Assembly: GCF_902712855.1 (NCBI RefSeq)
Contig: NZ_LR743507.1
Span: forward strand, 1,598,001 to 1,662,000
DNA: 64,000 nucleotides
Direction: 5' to 3'
From: Variovorax paradoxus
GTDB taxonomy: Bacteria > Pseudomonadota > Gammaproteobacteria > Burkholderiales > Burkholderiaceae_C
Below are positions 1 through 8,499 of this stretch, piece by piece (position 1 is the first letter of the stretch; each line of letters begins with the position of its first letter). Below the pieces are notes generated by a model, which was not told the DNA's origin, did no database searches, and saw only the letters and a program-made list of their open reading frames with translations. Made by a program: the position numbers and the translations under genes.

Positions 1-710
1 GAGAGCACCGCGAGCGCCAGCACCGACAGCATCGAAGCCGGCGATGGCGCGAGCGTCCACGGGCGGTCGATCGCCATGCTCGCGGGCAGCAGCAGGGCCG
101 CACCGCACAGCAGCGAACCTGCGGCGGGCACCATCGGGTCCAGCTCCTTGAACACGCGGCCGAACATGGCGGCACAGGCGTAGCACACGGCCGCGGCCAC
201 CAGCGCCAGCTGCGCGAGCAGCGAATGCCCGAGCCCGTGCAGCGCCTCGAAGCCCACGATCAGGCAGATGCCCGCCATCCCCGCACCCGCGCCGAGCAGC
301 CGGCGCAGCGTGGGCCTCTCCGACCCACCGATGCACAGCCCGAGCAGGAAGATGAAGATCGGCGAGGTCGAGTTGAGGATGGTCGCCAGCCCCGCGTCGA
401 CGCTGCGTTCGGCCCATGCGATGAGCGTGAACGGCATCACGCTGTTGAGGCAGGCCTGCAGCATGAAGCGCCGCCACATCGCGGCCTCCGCAGGCAGTTG
501 CACGCCGCGCAGGCGCAGCACCGCGAGCAGCAGCAGTCCGGCGATCAGGGTGCGCGCCGCGATCAGCGTGACCGGTGGAATCGTCGCCACGCCGACCCTG
601 ATGAAGGTGTACGACGCGCCCCAGCAGGTCGCGAGCACGGCGAGCAGCGCCCACTCGAGGAAGACGGCTCGGGGTTTGCCTGGAGCGGCAGGAGAAGAAG
701 CGCTGTGCAT
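1..710 (-). CDS. EamA/DMT-family transporter (partial, runs off the left edge)
   Basis: Reading leftwards from an ATG at 710, the frame stays open to the window edge (about 236 codons visible). The N-terminus is short and soluble (MHSASSPAAPGKPRA) and is followed by hydrophobic helices containing the WGASYTFIRVGV stretch typical of the first EamA repeat. Such proteins are about 300 residues with ten membrane helices and export small metabolites across the inner membrane; the C-terminal part lies outside the window. The substrate cannot be read from sequence. The neighbouring gene is a GntR-type regulator on the same strand, 117 bp upstream, but there is no direct evidence that it controls this gene. 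Confidence 0.8.
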   Translation of the reverse strand, partial: MHSASSPAAPGKPRAVFLEWALLAVLATCWGASYTFIRVGVATIPPVTLIAARTLIAGLLLLAVLRLRGVQLPAEAAMWRRFMLQACLNSVMPFTLIAWAERSVDAGLATILNSTSPIFIFLLGLCIGGSERPTLRRLLGAGAGMAGICLIVGFEALHGLGHSLLAQLALVAAAVCYACAAMFGRVFKELDPMVPAAGSLLCGAALLLPASMAIDRPWTLAPSPASMLSVLALAVL

Positions 711-800
711 GGTGCGCCGATCTTGGCCAGACCGGCGCGCCGACACTTCGTTCGCCGGCGAAATGTGGAAGCCGCCCGCAGGCGGTGCATGAACATGAAC

Positions 801-818
801 CGCCGCCCTCCGGCGGCG
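801..818. repeat. Perfect 7-bp GC hairpin after the GntR gene
   Basis: CGCCGCC and GGCGGCG flank a 4-base loop just downstream of the GntR stop codon. There is no T-run on either side, so this is at best a Rho-assisted stop or an RNA-stabilising hairpin. Confidence 0.35.
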
Positions 819-827
819 CGTGGGCGT

Positions 828-1619
828 TCAGTGGTTGTGCTTGTGGCCGTGCTTGTGGCCGTGCCCGCGGCCCGGCGCGCCGCCATTCAGCAGCGTCGCC
901 AGATCCACTTCCTGCTCGGCCGCCGCACCCGCGATCACGCGTTGCTCCAGTTCGTCGAGGTGTTCCAGCGCCACGGCCAGTGCCGCGTCGAGCGACTTGC
1001 CCGTGAGCGCCTCGATGATCTGCTCATGCTCGCGCGGCGCACAGCTCGCGGCCTCGGCCGAGTCGTACAGCGCCTTGTAGAGCTCGGTGTTCGAGATCAA
1101 CCGCTGCAGGTAGGAAATCAGCTCGTCGCTGTGCGCCATCTGCGCCAGCAGCATGTGGAACTCGCCCGCCAGCCGTATCGCGTCCTCGCGCCGGCCTTCC
1201 TTGAACGCCTTCTGCTCCGCCTGCACGTGCTTGCGCAGCGCGGCCACCTGCTCGCGCTCGAGCTGGCCGTGCAGCGTGCTCACCAGCCCGGCCTCGACGA
1301 TGCGGCGCGCCCGGTAGATGCCGCGCATGTCGTCGATCGAGGGGTTGGGCACGAAGGCGCCGCGGTTGTGCTCGAGCACCAGCCGCTTCTCGGAGCCCAG
1401 CCGCGCCAGCACCTTGCGCACCGCGCCGCGCGTGCAGCCCAGCGCCTCGGCCAGCGCGCGTTCGCGCAGCGGCGTGCCCGGGCGCAGCTTGCCGCTCAGC
1501 AGGGCTTTCGAGACCGCTGCATAGACACGCTCGTCCACGTTGGCTTCGTCGGCATCGGCCGGTTCCTCGGGGGCTGCAGCGGCGGCAAGGGCGGGGGATT
1601 TGCGAGCGGTGGAAGGCAT
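828..1619 (-). CDS. GntR-family regulator, FadR/FCD type, with a His-rich tail
   Basis: 263-residue DNA-binding repressor of the FadR subfamily. After a low-complexity N-terminus, a winged helix-turn-helix spans about residues 28-92 (RERALAEALGCTRGAVRKVL). An all-helical FCD ligand domain follows at about 98-230 with its usual acidic and histidine residues (EFHMLLAQMAHS), which in this family often bind a metal ion and a carboxylate ligand. The extreme C-terminus is a histidine cluster (HGHKHGHKHNH), unusual for the family and possibly an extra metal site. The gene is divergent from the uptake/deamination cluster starting at 1785, and two FadR-like palindromes lie in the gap, so it most likely represses that cluster and itself. 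The effector is unknown, perhaps an intermediate of nucleobase or amide breakdown. Confidence 0.88.
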   Translation of the reverse strand: MPSTARKSPALAAAAAPEEPADADEANVDERVYAAVSKALLSGKLRPGTPLRERALAEALGCTRGAVRKVLARLGSEKRLVLEHNRGAFVPNPSIDDMRGIYRARRIVEAGLVSTLHGQLEREQVAALRKHVQAEQKAFKEGRREDAIRLAGEFHMLLAQMAHSDELISYLQRLISNTELYKALYDSAEAASCAPREHEQIIEALTGKSLDAALAVALEHLDELEQRVIAGAAAEQEVDLATLLNGGAPGRGHGHKHGHKHNH

Positions 1620-1707
1620 AGGCGTCGGGATTATTGCCCGCCTCCCCGGACCCGCGGGAAATCCCCCGGATTGACTCGGCCCCTTCGGCTCCGTACCATT
1701 CGCCTCG

Positions 1708-1743
1708 TTTGGTTAACCAAAACATATTTATATGGTTGACCAT
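1708..1743. promoter_or_regulatory. Two FadR-type operator boxes between the GntR gene and the DUF3311/SSS cluster
   Basis: A perfect palindrome TTTGGTTAACCAAA (1708-1721) is followed by ATGGTTGACCAT (1732-1743). Both contain the TGGT-NN-ACCA core that FadR-subfamily GntR proteins bind. Their centres are 23 bp apart, about two helical turns, inside an AT-rich patch that stands out from the GC-rich flanks and probably holds the promoters for both directions. No other repeat is seen in this 165-bp gap. Confidence 0.65.
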
Positions 1744-1784
1744 GCAAAAGAAAAATCTCAACCAAAGCACAGATCGAGACAACC

Positions 1785-2006
1785 ATGAAATCCGCCAAAT
1801 GGCTCGCCGCGCTGCCTGTCGCCGCTTTCTTCAGCGGGGGATGGCTGTCCTCCGTCGCGCCCGCCTTCGTGCTCGGCATGCCCTTCCTGATGGTGTGGAA
1901 CGTCAGCTGGCTGGTGCTGACCTCGCTGATCATGGTGGTCATCGACCGCGCCGAGGGCGACCTGGATGCCGTTGACGCGGCCGATGCCCGGGGAGCCGCG
2001 CGATGA
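1785..2006 (+). CDS. DUF3311 small membrane protein, partner of the SSS symporter
   Basis: 73-residue protein with two hydrophobic helices (about residues 5-25 and 29-52; PFLMVWNVSWLVLTSLIMVVID) and an acidic C-terminus. It belongs to the DUF3311 group, small membrane proteins encoded directly before sodium/solute symporters, in the way YhdT precedes PanF. Its stop codon overlaps the symporter start (ATGA), so the two are translationally coupled. The likely role is assembly or stability of the transporter; no enzymatic motif is present. Confidence 0.75.
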   Translation: MKSAKWLAALPVAAFFSGGWLSSVAPAFVLGMPFLMVWNVSWLVLTSLIMVVIDRAEGDLDAVDAADARGAAR

Positions 2007-3478
2007 ACGCCGCACTCGGCGTGATCGCGCTGTTCGTGGTCGGCGCGCTGGGCCTCGCGGTGCTTGCCCGGCGCGGGCGCACCATGAGCCTGGAGCAGTG
2101 GGCGCTCGGCGGGCGCGGGCTGGGCGCCATCATGGTGTTCCTGCTGATGGCGGGCGAATCGTTCTCCACCTTCACCTTCCTGGGAGCGAGCGGCTGGTCG
2201 TACAGCAAGGGCACGCCGGCCTTCTACATCCTGGCCTACGGCGGCCTGGCGTATCTCATGGCCTTCTGGATGCTGCCGGCCGTGTGGCGCTACGCCACCA
2301 CGCACAAGCTGGTGTCGTTCTCCGACTTCTTCGCTCACAAGTACGACAGCCGCCCGCTGGGCGTGCTGGTGTCCATCGTGGCGCTCATGGGCATGGTGGC
2401 GCTGCTCACCATCCAGCTGCGCGGGCTCGGCATCATCGTGTCGGAAGCCTCGTACGGCACCATCGCGCCGCAGGTGGCCATCTGGATCGGCACGCTGGTC
2501 ATGGTGAGCTACATCCTGTTCTCGGGCATCCACGGCTCGGCCAGCATCGCCATCGTGAAGGACATCCTCATCCTCGCGCTCGCGGTGTTCCTGGGCATCT
2601 ACCTGCCGTGGCACTACTACGGCGGCGTCGCGCCCATGTTCACCGCCATCCATGCGGCCAACCCCGGCTTCTTCGAGTTCCCGAAAGAGGGCCTGAACCT
2701 CACGTGGTACAACTCGACCATCCTGCTCACCGCGCTGGGCTACTACCTCTACCCGTTCAACCTCACGTCGGTGTACGCCGCCAGGAGCGCGAGCGCAGTG
2801 CGGCGCAACACCATCCTGATGCCGCTGTACCAGGTGGTCATCGCCTTCCTGTTCCTGGTGGGCTTCGCGGCCATCCTGCAGGTGCCGGGGCTCAAGGGCG
2901 CCGAGGTCGACCTGGCCCTGTTCGGCCTGGTCAAGCACACCTTCGACCCGTGGTTCGTCGGCGTCATCGGCGGCACGGGCGTGCTCACGGCGCTGGTGCC
3001 GGGCTCGATGATCCTGCTCACCGCGTCCACCGTCATCGGCAAGAACGTCTACAAGGAAGGCTTCGCGCCGCACGCCACCGACAGGCAGGTCTCGCGCGTG
3101 GCCCGCACCGTGCTGCCGGTGTTCGCGCTGGTGGCGGTGTACTTCGTGCTGCGCGGCGGCACCACCATCGTGGCCGTGGCCATCTTCGCCTCCAGCCTGC
3201 TCACGCAGCTGCTGCCCTCGCTGCTGTTCAGCCTCATGAAGAAGCCCTTCGGCAGCAAGCACGCGGCCTTCGCCGGCATCCTGGCGGGCGGCGCAGTCCT
3301 CGGCTTCATGATGACCACCGGCTCGAACCTGGGTACGCTGTTCCCGTCGGCGCCGGTGGTGTTCAAGTCGCTCAACACCGGCCTGGTGGCACTGGCGACC
3401 AACGCGCTGGTGTTCGTGATCGTCGCGCTGTTCACGCCGCGCATCGCGCCGCGCCCCGTGGCGGCCCAACTTGCCTGA
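2003..3478 (+). CDS. Sodium:solute symporter (SSS family)
   Basis: 491-residue inner-membrane transporter with about 13 hydrophobic segments. The N-terminal half shows family signatures: GGRGLGAIMVFLLMAGESFS (sodium-site helix), SGWSYSKGTPAFY, and later NLTSVYAARSASAVRRN. The protein uses the sodium gradient to import an organic solute. It overlaps DUF3311 upstream and precedes an amidohydrolase and a nucleoside deaminase, suggesting that the cargo is a nucleobase, pyrimidine-like or amide compound; substrate cannot be fixed from sequence. Expression is likely governed by the divergent GntR repressor. Confidence 0.88.
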   Translation: MNAALGVIALFVVGALGLAVLARRGRTMSLEQWALGGRGLGAIMVFLLMAGESFSTFTFLGASGWSYSKGTPAFYILAYGGLAYLMAFWMLPAVWRYATTHKLVSFSDFFAHKYDSRPLGVLVSIVALMGMVALLTIQLRGLGIIVSEASYGTIAPQVAIWIGTLVMVSYILFSGIHGSASIAIVKDILILALAVFLGIYLPWHYYGGVAPMFTAIHAANPGFFEFPKEGLNLTWYNSTILLTALGYYLYPFNLTSVYAARSASAVRRNTILMPLYQVVIAFLFLVGFAAILQVPGLKGAEVDLALFGLVKHTFDPWFVGVIGGTGVLTALVPGSMILLTASTVIGKNVYKEGFAPHATDRQVSRVARTVLPVFALVAVYFVLRGGTTIVAVAIFASSLLTQLLPSLLFSLMKKPFGSKHAAFAGILAGGAVLGFMMTTGSNLGTLFPSAPVVFKSLNTGLVALATNALVFVIVALFTPRIAPRPVAAQLA

Positions 3479-3511
3479 TGTCTGCCTGATGCCCTCGAAG
3501 GAATGCAATCC

Positions 3512-4714
3512 ATGTCCTCGCTCCTGATCCGCAACGTGCGCCCGATGGGCGGCGCCGCCACCGACGTTTGCGTGCAGGACGGCCGCATCGCCGAGCTTGG
3601 CGCCGGCCTGGCCGCGCCGGCCGGCACGGCAGTGGAGGACGGCGGCGGCGCCCTGCTGCTGCCCGGCCTGGTCGAAGGCCATACCCACCTCGACAAGACC
3701 ATGTGGGGCATGGACTGGTACCGCAACGAGGTCGGCACCAACCTCACCGACAAGATCGAGAACGAGCGCGCCTTCCGCCATGCGAGCGGCCACGACGCCG
3801 CCGCGCAGTCCAAGGTGCTGGCCAAGGCCTTCCTCGCGCTGGGCACCACGCGGCTGCGCACGCACGTCGACGTCGACACGCAGGCCGGCCTGCGCCATCT
3901 CGAAGGCACGCTGCGCACGCGCGAGGCGCTGCGCGAGGTGCAGCAGATCCAGCTCGTCGCGTTCCCGCAGTCGGGCCTGCTCGGCCGGCCCGGCACCGCC
4001 GAACTGCTCGACCAGTCGCTCGCCATGGGCGCCGACGTGCTCGGCGGCCTCGACCCCTGCGCCATCGACGGCGACCCGGTGAAGTCGCTCGACGTGCTGT
4101 TCGGCATCGCGCACCGGCACCAGCGCCCGCTCGACATCCACCTGCATGAGCCCGGCGCCATGGGCGCGTTCTCGCTCGACCTGATCCTGCAGCGCACCGA
4201 GGCGCTCGGCATGCAGGGCAAGGTGGCCATCAGCCACGGCTTCTGCCTGGGCGACGTCTCGGAGCGCGAGCGCGAAGCGCTGCTCGCGCGCATGGCCCGC
4301 CTCGACGTGGTGCTCGTCACCAGCGCGCCGCCTTCGCGCAGCGTGCCGCCGCTCATGGCCTGCCGCCAGGCCGGCGTGACCGTGCTCGGCGGCAACGACG
4401 GCATCCGCGACACCTGGTCGCCCTACGGCAACCCCGACATGCTCGAGCGCGCCATGATCATCGGCCTGCGCTACAACCTGCGCCGCGACGACGAGCTCGA
4501 GGTGGCGCTCGACACCGTCACCCACTCCGGCGCGCGCGGCTGCGGCTTCGACAGCTACGGCCTCGTGCCCGGCAACCGCGCCGACCTGGTGCTGGTCGAC
4601 GCGCAGACGGTGGCGCAGGCCGTGGTGGCCCGCCCCGTGCGCAGGCTGGTGGTGTCGGGTGGCCGCGTGGTGGCGCGAAACGGCGCGCTGCAGCCGGAGG
4701 CCGCGGCCTTGTGA
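3512..4714 (+). CDS. Cytosine-deaminase-like amidohydrolase
   Basis: 400-residue metal-dependent amidohydrolase most like the CodA/AtzC branch. Visible metal and catalytic motifs in order: GHTHLDKT (HxH, about residues 56-63), RTHVDVDT, the DIHLHEPG histidine, AISHGFCLGD and the catalytic aspartate in GGNDGIRDTWSPYG. It should deaminate or hydrolyse a cyclic amidine or amide such as cytosine, isocytosine or a related heterocycle. The start at 3512 is chosen because an AAGGA ribosome site lies nine bases upstream; the in-frame ATG at 3503 abuts that site and is unlikely. The stop overlaps the GTG start of the next transporter gene (GTGA). In the GntR-controlled cluster it is the probable first catabolic enzyme after uptake. 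Confidence 0.82.
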   Translation: MSSLLIRNVRPMGGAATDVCVQDGRIAELGAGLAAPAGTAVEDGGGALLLPGLVEGHTHLDKTMWGMDWYRNEVGTNLTDKIENERAFRHASGHDAAAQSKVLAKAFLALGTTRLRTHVDVDTQAGLRHLEGTLRTREALREVQQIQLVAFPQSGLLGRPGTAELLDQSLAMGADVLGGLDPCAIDGDPVKSLDVLFGIAHRHQRPLDIHLHEPGAMGAFSLDLILQRTEALGMQGKVAISHGFCLGDVSEREREALLARMARLDVVLVTSAPPSRSVPPLMACRQAGVTVLGGNDGIRDTWSPYGNPDMLERAMIIGLRYNLRRDDELEVALDTVTHSGARGCGFDSYGLVPGNRADLVLVDAQTVAQAVVARPVRRLVVSGGRVVARNGALQPEAAAL

Positions 4715-5985
4715 CGGTGCAGCGCAGCCGCGCCGATGGCGGCATGGCCTTCGCGGTCGTCATCGTGCTGGTGGCGCTGAACCTGCGCGCCTTCCTCACC
4801 TCGAGCAGCCCGCTGCTCGCGCCCATCCGTCAGGCCACCGGCATCGGCTTCCATGCGGTGGCGCTGCTCACGGTGCTGCCGATGTTCGCCATGGGCGCGA
4901 TGTCGCTGTTCGGCGCGGGAGTCGGCCAGCGCATCGGCGCGCGCGCCGGCATCGCCTGCGGGCTGGCGGCCATCGCGTTCGCCTGCGCCAGCCGCTACGT
5001 TGCCGGCGGCGCTCCCGCGCTGCTGTGGAGCGCCGCGCTCGCCGGCGCCGGCGTGGGCCTGGTGCAAGCGCTGATGCCCGGCGTGGTCAAGCAGGCGTAT
5101 CCCACGTGCATCGGCGTCATGACGGGGCTGTATTCCGCCGCCATCATGGGCGGCGGCGGCCTCGGTGCCATGGCCAGCCCTTGGGTGGCGCATGTCTTCG
5201 GCGGCGCGCAGCCCGACTGGCACGCGGGCCTGGCCATCTGGGCGCTGCTCGCCACCTTCGCATTGCTCTACTGGCTGAACATGCGCCGCATGGCGTTCAC
5301 CGCCGACGCGCCGCGCCAGAATCTCTCGTGGCGGCGCTGCTTCGGCAGCCGCCGCGCCTGGCTGCTCGCCGCGTGCTTCGGCCTCATCAACGGCGGCTAC
5401 ACCAGCCTCGTCGCGTGGCTGCCGCACTTCTATGCCCAGCAGGGATGGACCGCGCAGCAGGGCGGCTCGGTGCTTGCGCTGATGACCCTCGCGCAGGTGG
5501 TCGCCGCGCTGGCCATGCCCGCGCTCGCGCGCAGCCGCGGGCGCGACATGCGCCCCTGGCTGGTGCTCACGCTGCTCGCGCAGCTCGCCGGCTTCTGCAC
5601 GCTGACCTTCGCGCTTCCCGTGCCCGCCGTGGCAACGACCGTCGTGCTGGGCTTCGGCCTCGGCGGCGCCTTCGCGCTGTGCATGGTGCTGGCGCTCGAC
5701 CACCTGGGCGACCCCGCGCAGGCCGGTGCGCTGGCAGGCTTCATGCAGGGGCTGGGCTTCATGATCGCCGCGCTCGCGCCCTTCGTCACCGGCTGGGTGC
5801 GCGAGCACACCGGCGGTTTCACGCTCGCATGGGCCTACCTGGCGGCGGTGGTCGTGGTGCTGCTGCCGCTGGCGCTGCGCTTCGATCCCGGGCGCTACGG
5901 CAGGGCCATGGCAGGGCTCTTCGAATCGCCGTCGCATCCCGGTGCGCAACAGCTTCCCGTACTCGACACCGCAAGAAAGGCCTGA
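4711..5985 (+). CDS. CynX/NimT-family MFS transporter
   Basis: 424-residue major-facilitator protein with about 12 membrane helices. The beginning (VIVLVALNLRAFLTSSSPLL) and the central GVMTGLYSAAIMGGG stretch match the cyanate-transporter-like CynX branch. The GTG start overlaps the amidohydrolase stop. Members of this branch move small anions or nitroimidazole-like compounds, so the name does not prove cyanate transport. Next to two deaminases it may export a product or bring in an alternative substrate. Confidence 0.8.
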   Translation: MTVQRSRADGGMAFAVVIVLVALNLRAFLTSSSPLLAPIRQATGIGFHAVALLTVLPMFAMGAMSLFGAGVGQRIGARAGIACGLAAIAFACASRYVAGGAPALLWSAALAGAGVGLVQALMPGVVKQAYPTCIGVMTGLYSAAIMGGGGLGAMASPWVAHVFGGAQPDWHAGLAIWALLATFALLYWLNMRRMAFTADAPRQNLSWRRCFGSRRAWLLAACFGLINGGYTSLVAWLPHFYAQQGWTAQQGGSVLALMTLAQVVAALAMPALARSRGRDMRPWLVLTLLAQLAGFCTLTFALPVPAVATTVVLGFGLGGAFALCMVLALDHLGDPAQAGALAGFMQGLGFMIAALAPFVTGWVREHTGGFTLAWAYLAAVVVVLLPLALRFDPGRYGRAMAGLFESPSHPGAQQLPVLDTARKA

Positions 5986-5988
5986 CCC

Positions 5989-6483
5989 ATGTACAACCAA
6001 GCATTCATGCAACGCGCGCTGGCCCTGTCGGCGCAGGCCCTGCAGGAGCCCGGAACCGAGCCCTTCGGCGCCGTCGTCGTGAAGGACGGCGCGATCGTCG
6101 GCGAAGGCTTCAACCATTCCGTCGCGCATTCCGATCCCACCTCGCACGGCGAGGTCGAGGCGATCCGCGATGCCTGCCGCAAGCTGGGCACCGTCAACCT
6201 CGCGGGGTGCGATCTCTACACCTCGTGCGAGCCCTGCGCCATGTGCGTGGCGGCGATGCACATCGCAGGCATCGGAAAGCTCTACTACGCCGCGACGCTC
6301 GCGCAATCGGGCCAGGCGTTCGACGGCGTGACCGTGGCCGCGCGCCATCCCATCGATGTGGAGGTGCTGCGCATCGAGGCCGGCGCCACGCTGGCACAGC
6401 GCAGCCTGCCGGCCGAGCAGAAGATGGACGGCGAGGCGGTGAAGATCCTGTCTGACTGGGCGGCCACGCGACGGGCGGGTTGA
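5989..6483 (+). CDS. Nucleoside/guanine deaminase (CDA fold)
   Basis: 164-residue zinc deaminase of the cytidine/deoxycytidylate deaminase superfamily. The zinc motif is complete: HGEVEAI (the usual HAE with Gly for Ala) and CEPCAMC (PCxxC). Length and the spacing LYTSCEPCAMC resemble Bacillus-type guanine deaminase and small nucleoside deaminases rather than TadA. It hydrolyses an exocyclic amine, releasing ammonia. It starts 3 bp after the MFS stop and closes the GntR-regulated cluster. Which base it prefers cannot be said. Confidence 0.83.
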   Translation: MYNQAFMQRALALSAQALQEPGTEPFGAVVVKDGAIVGEGFNHSVAHSDPTSHGEVEAIRDACRKLGTVNLAGCDLYTSCEPCAMCVAAMHIAGIGKLYYAATLAQSGQAFDGVTVAARHPIDVEVLRIEAGATLAQRSLPAEQKMDGEAVKILSDWAATRRAG

Positions 6484-6529
6484 GCTGCCGCGCTGTGATT
6501 CAATTCCCGAGAACTTCGGGGGGGTCACA

Positions 6530-7786
6530 GTGAGGCGAGTGTTGTTCAGTGCGTTCCTGTTCGGTGTCTGCATGGCCGCATCGGCCCAGACTGCGTGGCC
6601 CGGCTACATGGGTGATCTTCCGCGTGCGGTGTCGGAGAGCAGCGTGGCCGCCGAGCTGCCGCCGCAGTCGGCCGCTCTCGCGGAGCAGGCCGTCGCGCCC
6701 ACCGGGCTTGCACAGTGGGGCGGTATCTGGCGCGGCTGGGCGTGTCAGGCGGCAGGTTGCGACATCAAGGTTGCCATCCGCGATCTCTCCGTCGAAGGTG
6801 CGACGGTCACCTATGCCGGCGCCAGCCAGTTGCAGACCGTTGTCGACGAAGCACCTGGCCGCTTCGAGAACGATGAACTCCACATGCGGCTGAAGACCAG
6901 CGCCGACCTCGTGCTGCGCCTGCGCAAGGATGGCGACATGGAGCTGGGCATCTGGCGGAACGGGTCGTTGTTGTCCGCGGGCGTTCTGTCGCGGCGCGTG
7001 CCCGCCTATGTGCGCCGCGTCGAATGGCTGGACTCGCCGTTCACCGAGAACGGCAAGCCTGTGCGGCTCGAGATGGTGGTGCACCGGCCCGAAGGCGACG
7101 GACCTTTTCCCACGCTTGTCATGAACCACGGGTCGACCGGCATGGGCAATCGCCCGGAGTGGTTCGGCCTGACGTGGACCAGCCCGGAGGTGAGCGCGTT
7201 CTTCGTCGCACGCGGCTGGCAGGTCATCTATCCGCAACGCCGCGGCCGCGGCCATTCGGAAGGGCTGTACGACGAGGGTTTTGAAGCCGACCGCTCGCGC
7301 TATTCATGCAGGGCGGCATTGGCGTTGCCTGGTGCCGAACGCGCGCTGGCAGACGTCGAGGTGGCCATGGCGAGCATCCGGCAACGCAGCGATGTGGACC
7401 CGCAACGCATCGTGATCGGCGGCGTGTCGCGAGGCGGCATTCTCGCGACAGCCTATGCGGGCCTGCATCCCCGAGAGGTGGTTGGCGCGATCAACTTCGT
7501 CGGCGGCTGGATCGGCGCGTCGTGCCCGGATGCAGGCAAGGTGAACGGGGAGTTGTTCACGCGCGGTGCTTCCTTCCCGAAGCCGACGCTCTGGCTCTAC
7601 GGCGAAGCCGACCCGTACTACCCCATTGCCCACAGTCGGACCAACTTCAACTCATTCCAGGCAGCGGGTGGAAAAGGCTCGTTCGAAGTGCTCATGCCGC
7701 CGAAGGGGCTGGATGGTCACAGCACCTATACCGTGCAGCGTCTCTGGGGTGCATCGGTGGACGCGTACCTGGCGTCGATCCGCTGA
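6530..7786 (+). CDS. Secreted alpha/beta hydrolase (dienelactone-hydrolase-like)
   Basis: 418 residues starting from a GTG preceded by a G-rich ribosome site. The N-terminus is a signal peptide (RRVLFSAFLFGVCMAASAQ) with cleavage probably after ASA. Residues about 60-165 form a small beta-rich region without a recognised name; the alpha/beta hydrolase fold follows. Its nucleophile elbow is G298-V-S300-R-G302, with an oxyanion region around VMNHGSTG and a late histidine in LDGHSTYT. It should be a periplasmic esterase or peptidase-like hydrolase. A short hairpin (CCCGA/TCGGG) lies directly upstream of the gene. Confidence 0.78.
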   Translation: MRRVLFSAFLFGVCMAASAQTAWPGYMGDLPRAVSESSVAAELPPQSAALAEQAVAPTGLAQWGGIWRGWACQAAGCDIKVAIRDLSVEGATVTYAGASQLQTVVDEAPGRFENDELHMRLKTSADLVLRLRKDGDMELGIWRNGSLLSAGVLSRRVPAYVRRVEWLDSPFTENGKPVRLEMVVHRPEGDGPFPTLVMNHGSTGMGNRPEWFGLTWTSPEVSAFFVARGWQVIYPQRRGRGHSEGLYDEGFEADRSRYSCRAALALPGAERALADVEVAMASIRQRSDVDPQRIVIGGVSRGGILATAYAGLHPREVVGAINFVGGWIGASCPDAGKVNGELFTRGASFPKPTLWLYGEADPYYPIAHSRTNFNSFQAAGGKGSFEVLMPPKGLDGHSTYTVQRLWGASVDAYLASIR

Positions 7787-7793
7787 ACGCGCG

Positions 7794-7809
7794 AGCCTGG
7801 TGCCAGGCT
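7794..7809 (+). terminator. Weak hairpin after the hydrolase gene
   Basis: AGCCTGG and CCAGGCT pair around a 2-base loop 8 bp after the hydrolase stop and are followed by CTTCTG. The T-run is poor, so this is only a candidate terminator. Confidence 0.35.
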
Positions 7810-7916
7810 CTTCTGTCGGGCGCGTGCCCCACGCCAAGCGCGGTCGCGGCTGACATGGCGAATCCGCACCCGGTGCAACCATCGAGGCTCATTCAAACAC
7901 CTGGAGGGACAGCCCG

Positions 7917-8174
7917 ATGAACAAAGCACTGATCGCCATCGCCACTTCGTTGACCCTGTTCGCCGCCGGCACCGCCAGCGCGCAGCTCGGCAAGGCCGCA
8001 TCGGACGCGACCGACGCGGCCGAGCACAAGATCGACCAGAAGCAGGCCGAGAGCAAGGCCAAGAAGAGCGGCCCGGTCGGCAAGGCCGTGAACAACGTGA
8101 AGTCTGGCTATCACAAGAACCGTTCGAAGGCTTCCGCCGACAAGGCCAAGAAGGCGCTGAAGGACGCGGGCTGA
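7917..8174 (+). CDS. Small exported Lys/Ala-rich protein
   Basis: 85 residues. A clean signal peptide (MNKALIAIATSLTLFAAGTASA) is followed by a charged helical mature part rich in Ala, Lys and Asp (KSGYHKNRSKASADKAKKAL). A ribosome site (TGGAGGGA) precedes the start. The mature part is about 62 residues, without cysteines or known motifs; it could be a small periplasmic stress protein. No function is assigned. Confidence 0.7.
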   Translation: MNKALIAIATSLTLFAAGTASAQLGKAASDATDAAEHKIDQKQAESKAKKSGPVGKAVNNVKSGYHKNRSKASADKAKKALKDAG

Positions 8175-8223
8175 CCCGCGCCCCTCGCTCCCCTCAACGC
8201 GCTTGAGCCGCGCTTGAACCGCG

Positions 8224-8240
8224 CCTGAGCCGCGCTCAGG
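8224..8240. terminator. Bidirectional hairpin between convergent genes
   Basis: CCTGAGC and GCTCAGG flank CGC and overlap the 3' end of the tautomerase gene. It sits between two convergent genes and may stop transcription from both sides, although there is no long T-run. Confidence 0.4.
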
Positions 8241-8469
8241 CCTTCCGGGCCCGGGCGGCGGCTTCGGCCGCTTCACGGGCTCGCACGACGGTCGTCGTCT
8301 CGCCAGCAAATCCCCAGTCGTCGGTGTTGATCTCGTCGATCACCACATGCGTGAGCTCCGGCTTCTTGCCGAGCACGCGCTGCAGCGTGTCGGTGATCTC
8401 CGCGATGACGGTGGCTTTCTGCTCGCGCGTGACGCCGTCGCGTGTGATGCGTACGTTGACGTAAGGCAT
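8236..8469 (-). CDS. 4-oxalocrotonate tautomerase family protein
   Basis: 77 residues, the normal size for a tautomerase subunit. The catalytic N-terminal proline is present right after the initiator (MPYVNVRIT), along with the family patterns REQKATVIAEITDTLQRVLGK and VIDEINTDDWGFAG. It shifts keto/enol double bonds using Pro-1 as a general base. The gene follows the SDR gene by 30 bp on the same strand, so the two are probably co-transcribed; the true substrate is unknown. Confidence 0.85.
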   Translation of the reverse strand: MPYVNVRITRDGVTREQKATVIAEITDTLQRVLGKKPELTHVVIDEINTDDWGFAGETTTVVRAREAAEAAARARKA

Positions 8470-8499
8470 GGTGGGCTCCTTCGTTTCCGCTACCGAAGC

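Noticed and set aside
1631..4525. Very long antisense open frame over the symporter and amidohydrolase genes
   Set aside because: It is antisense to two strongly recognisable genes, spans their boundary and has a composition (His/Arg/Ala/Gln-rich) typical of shadows in GC-rich DNA. The same applies to long antisense frames over murF/mraY/murD (45106-47289) and ruvC/TPR (59067-61541).
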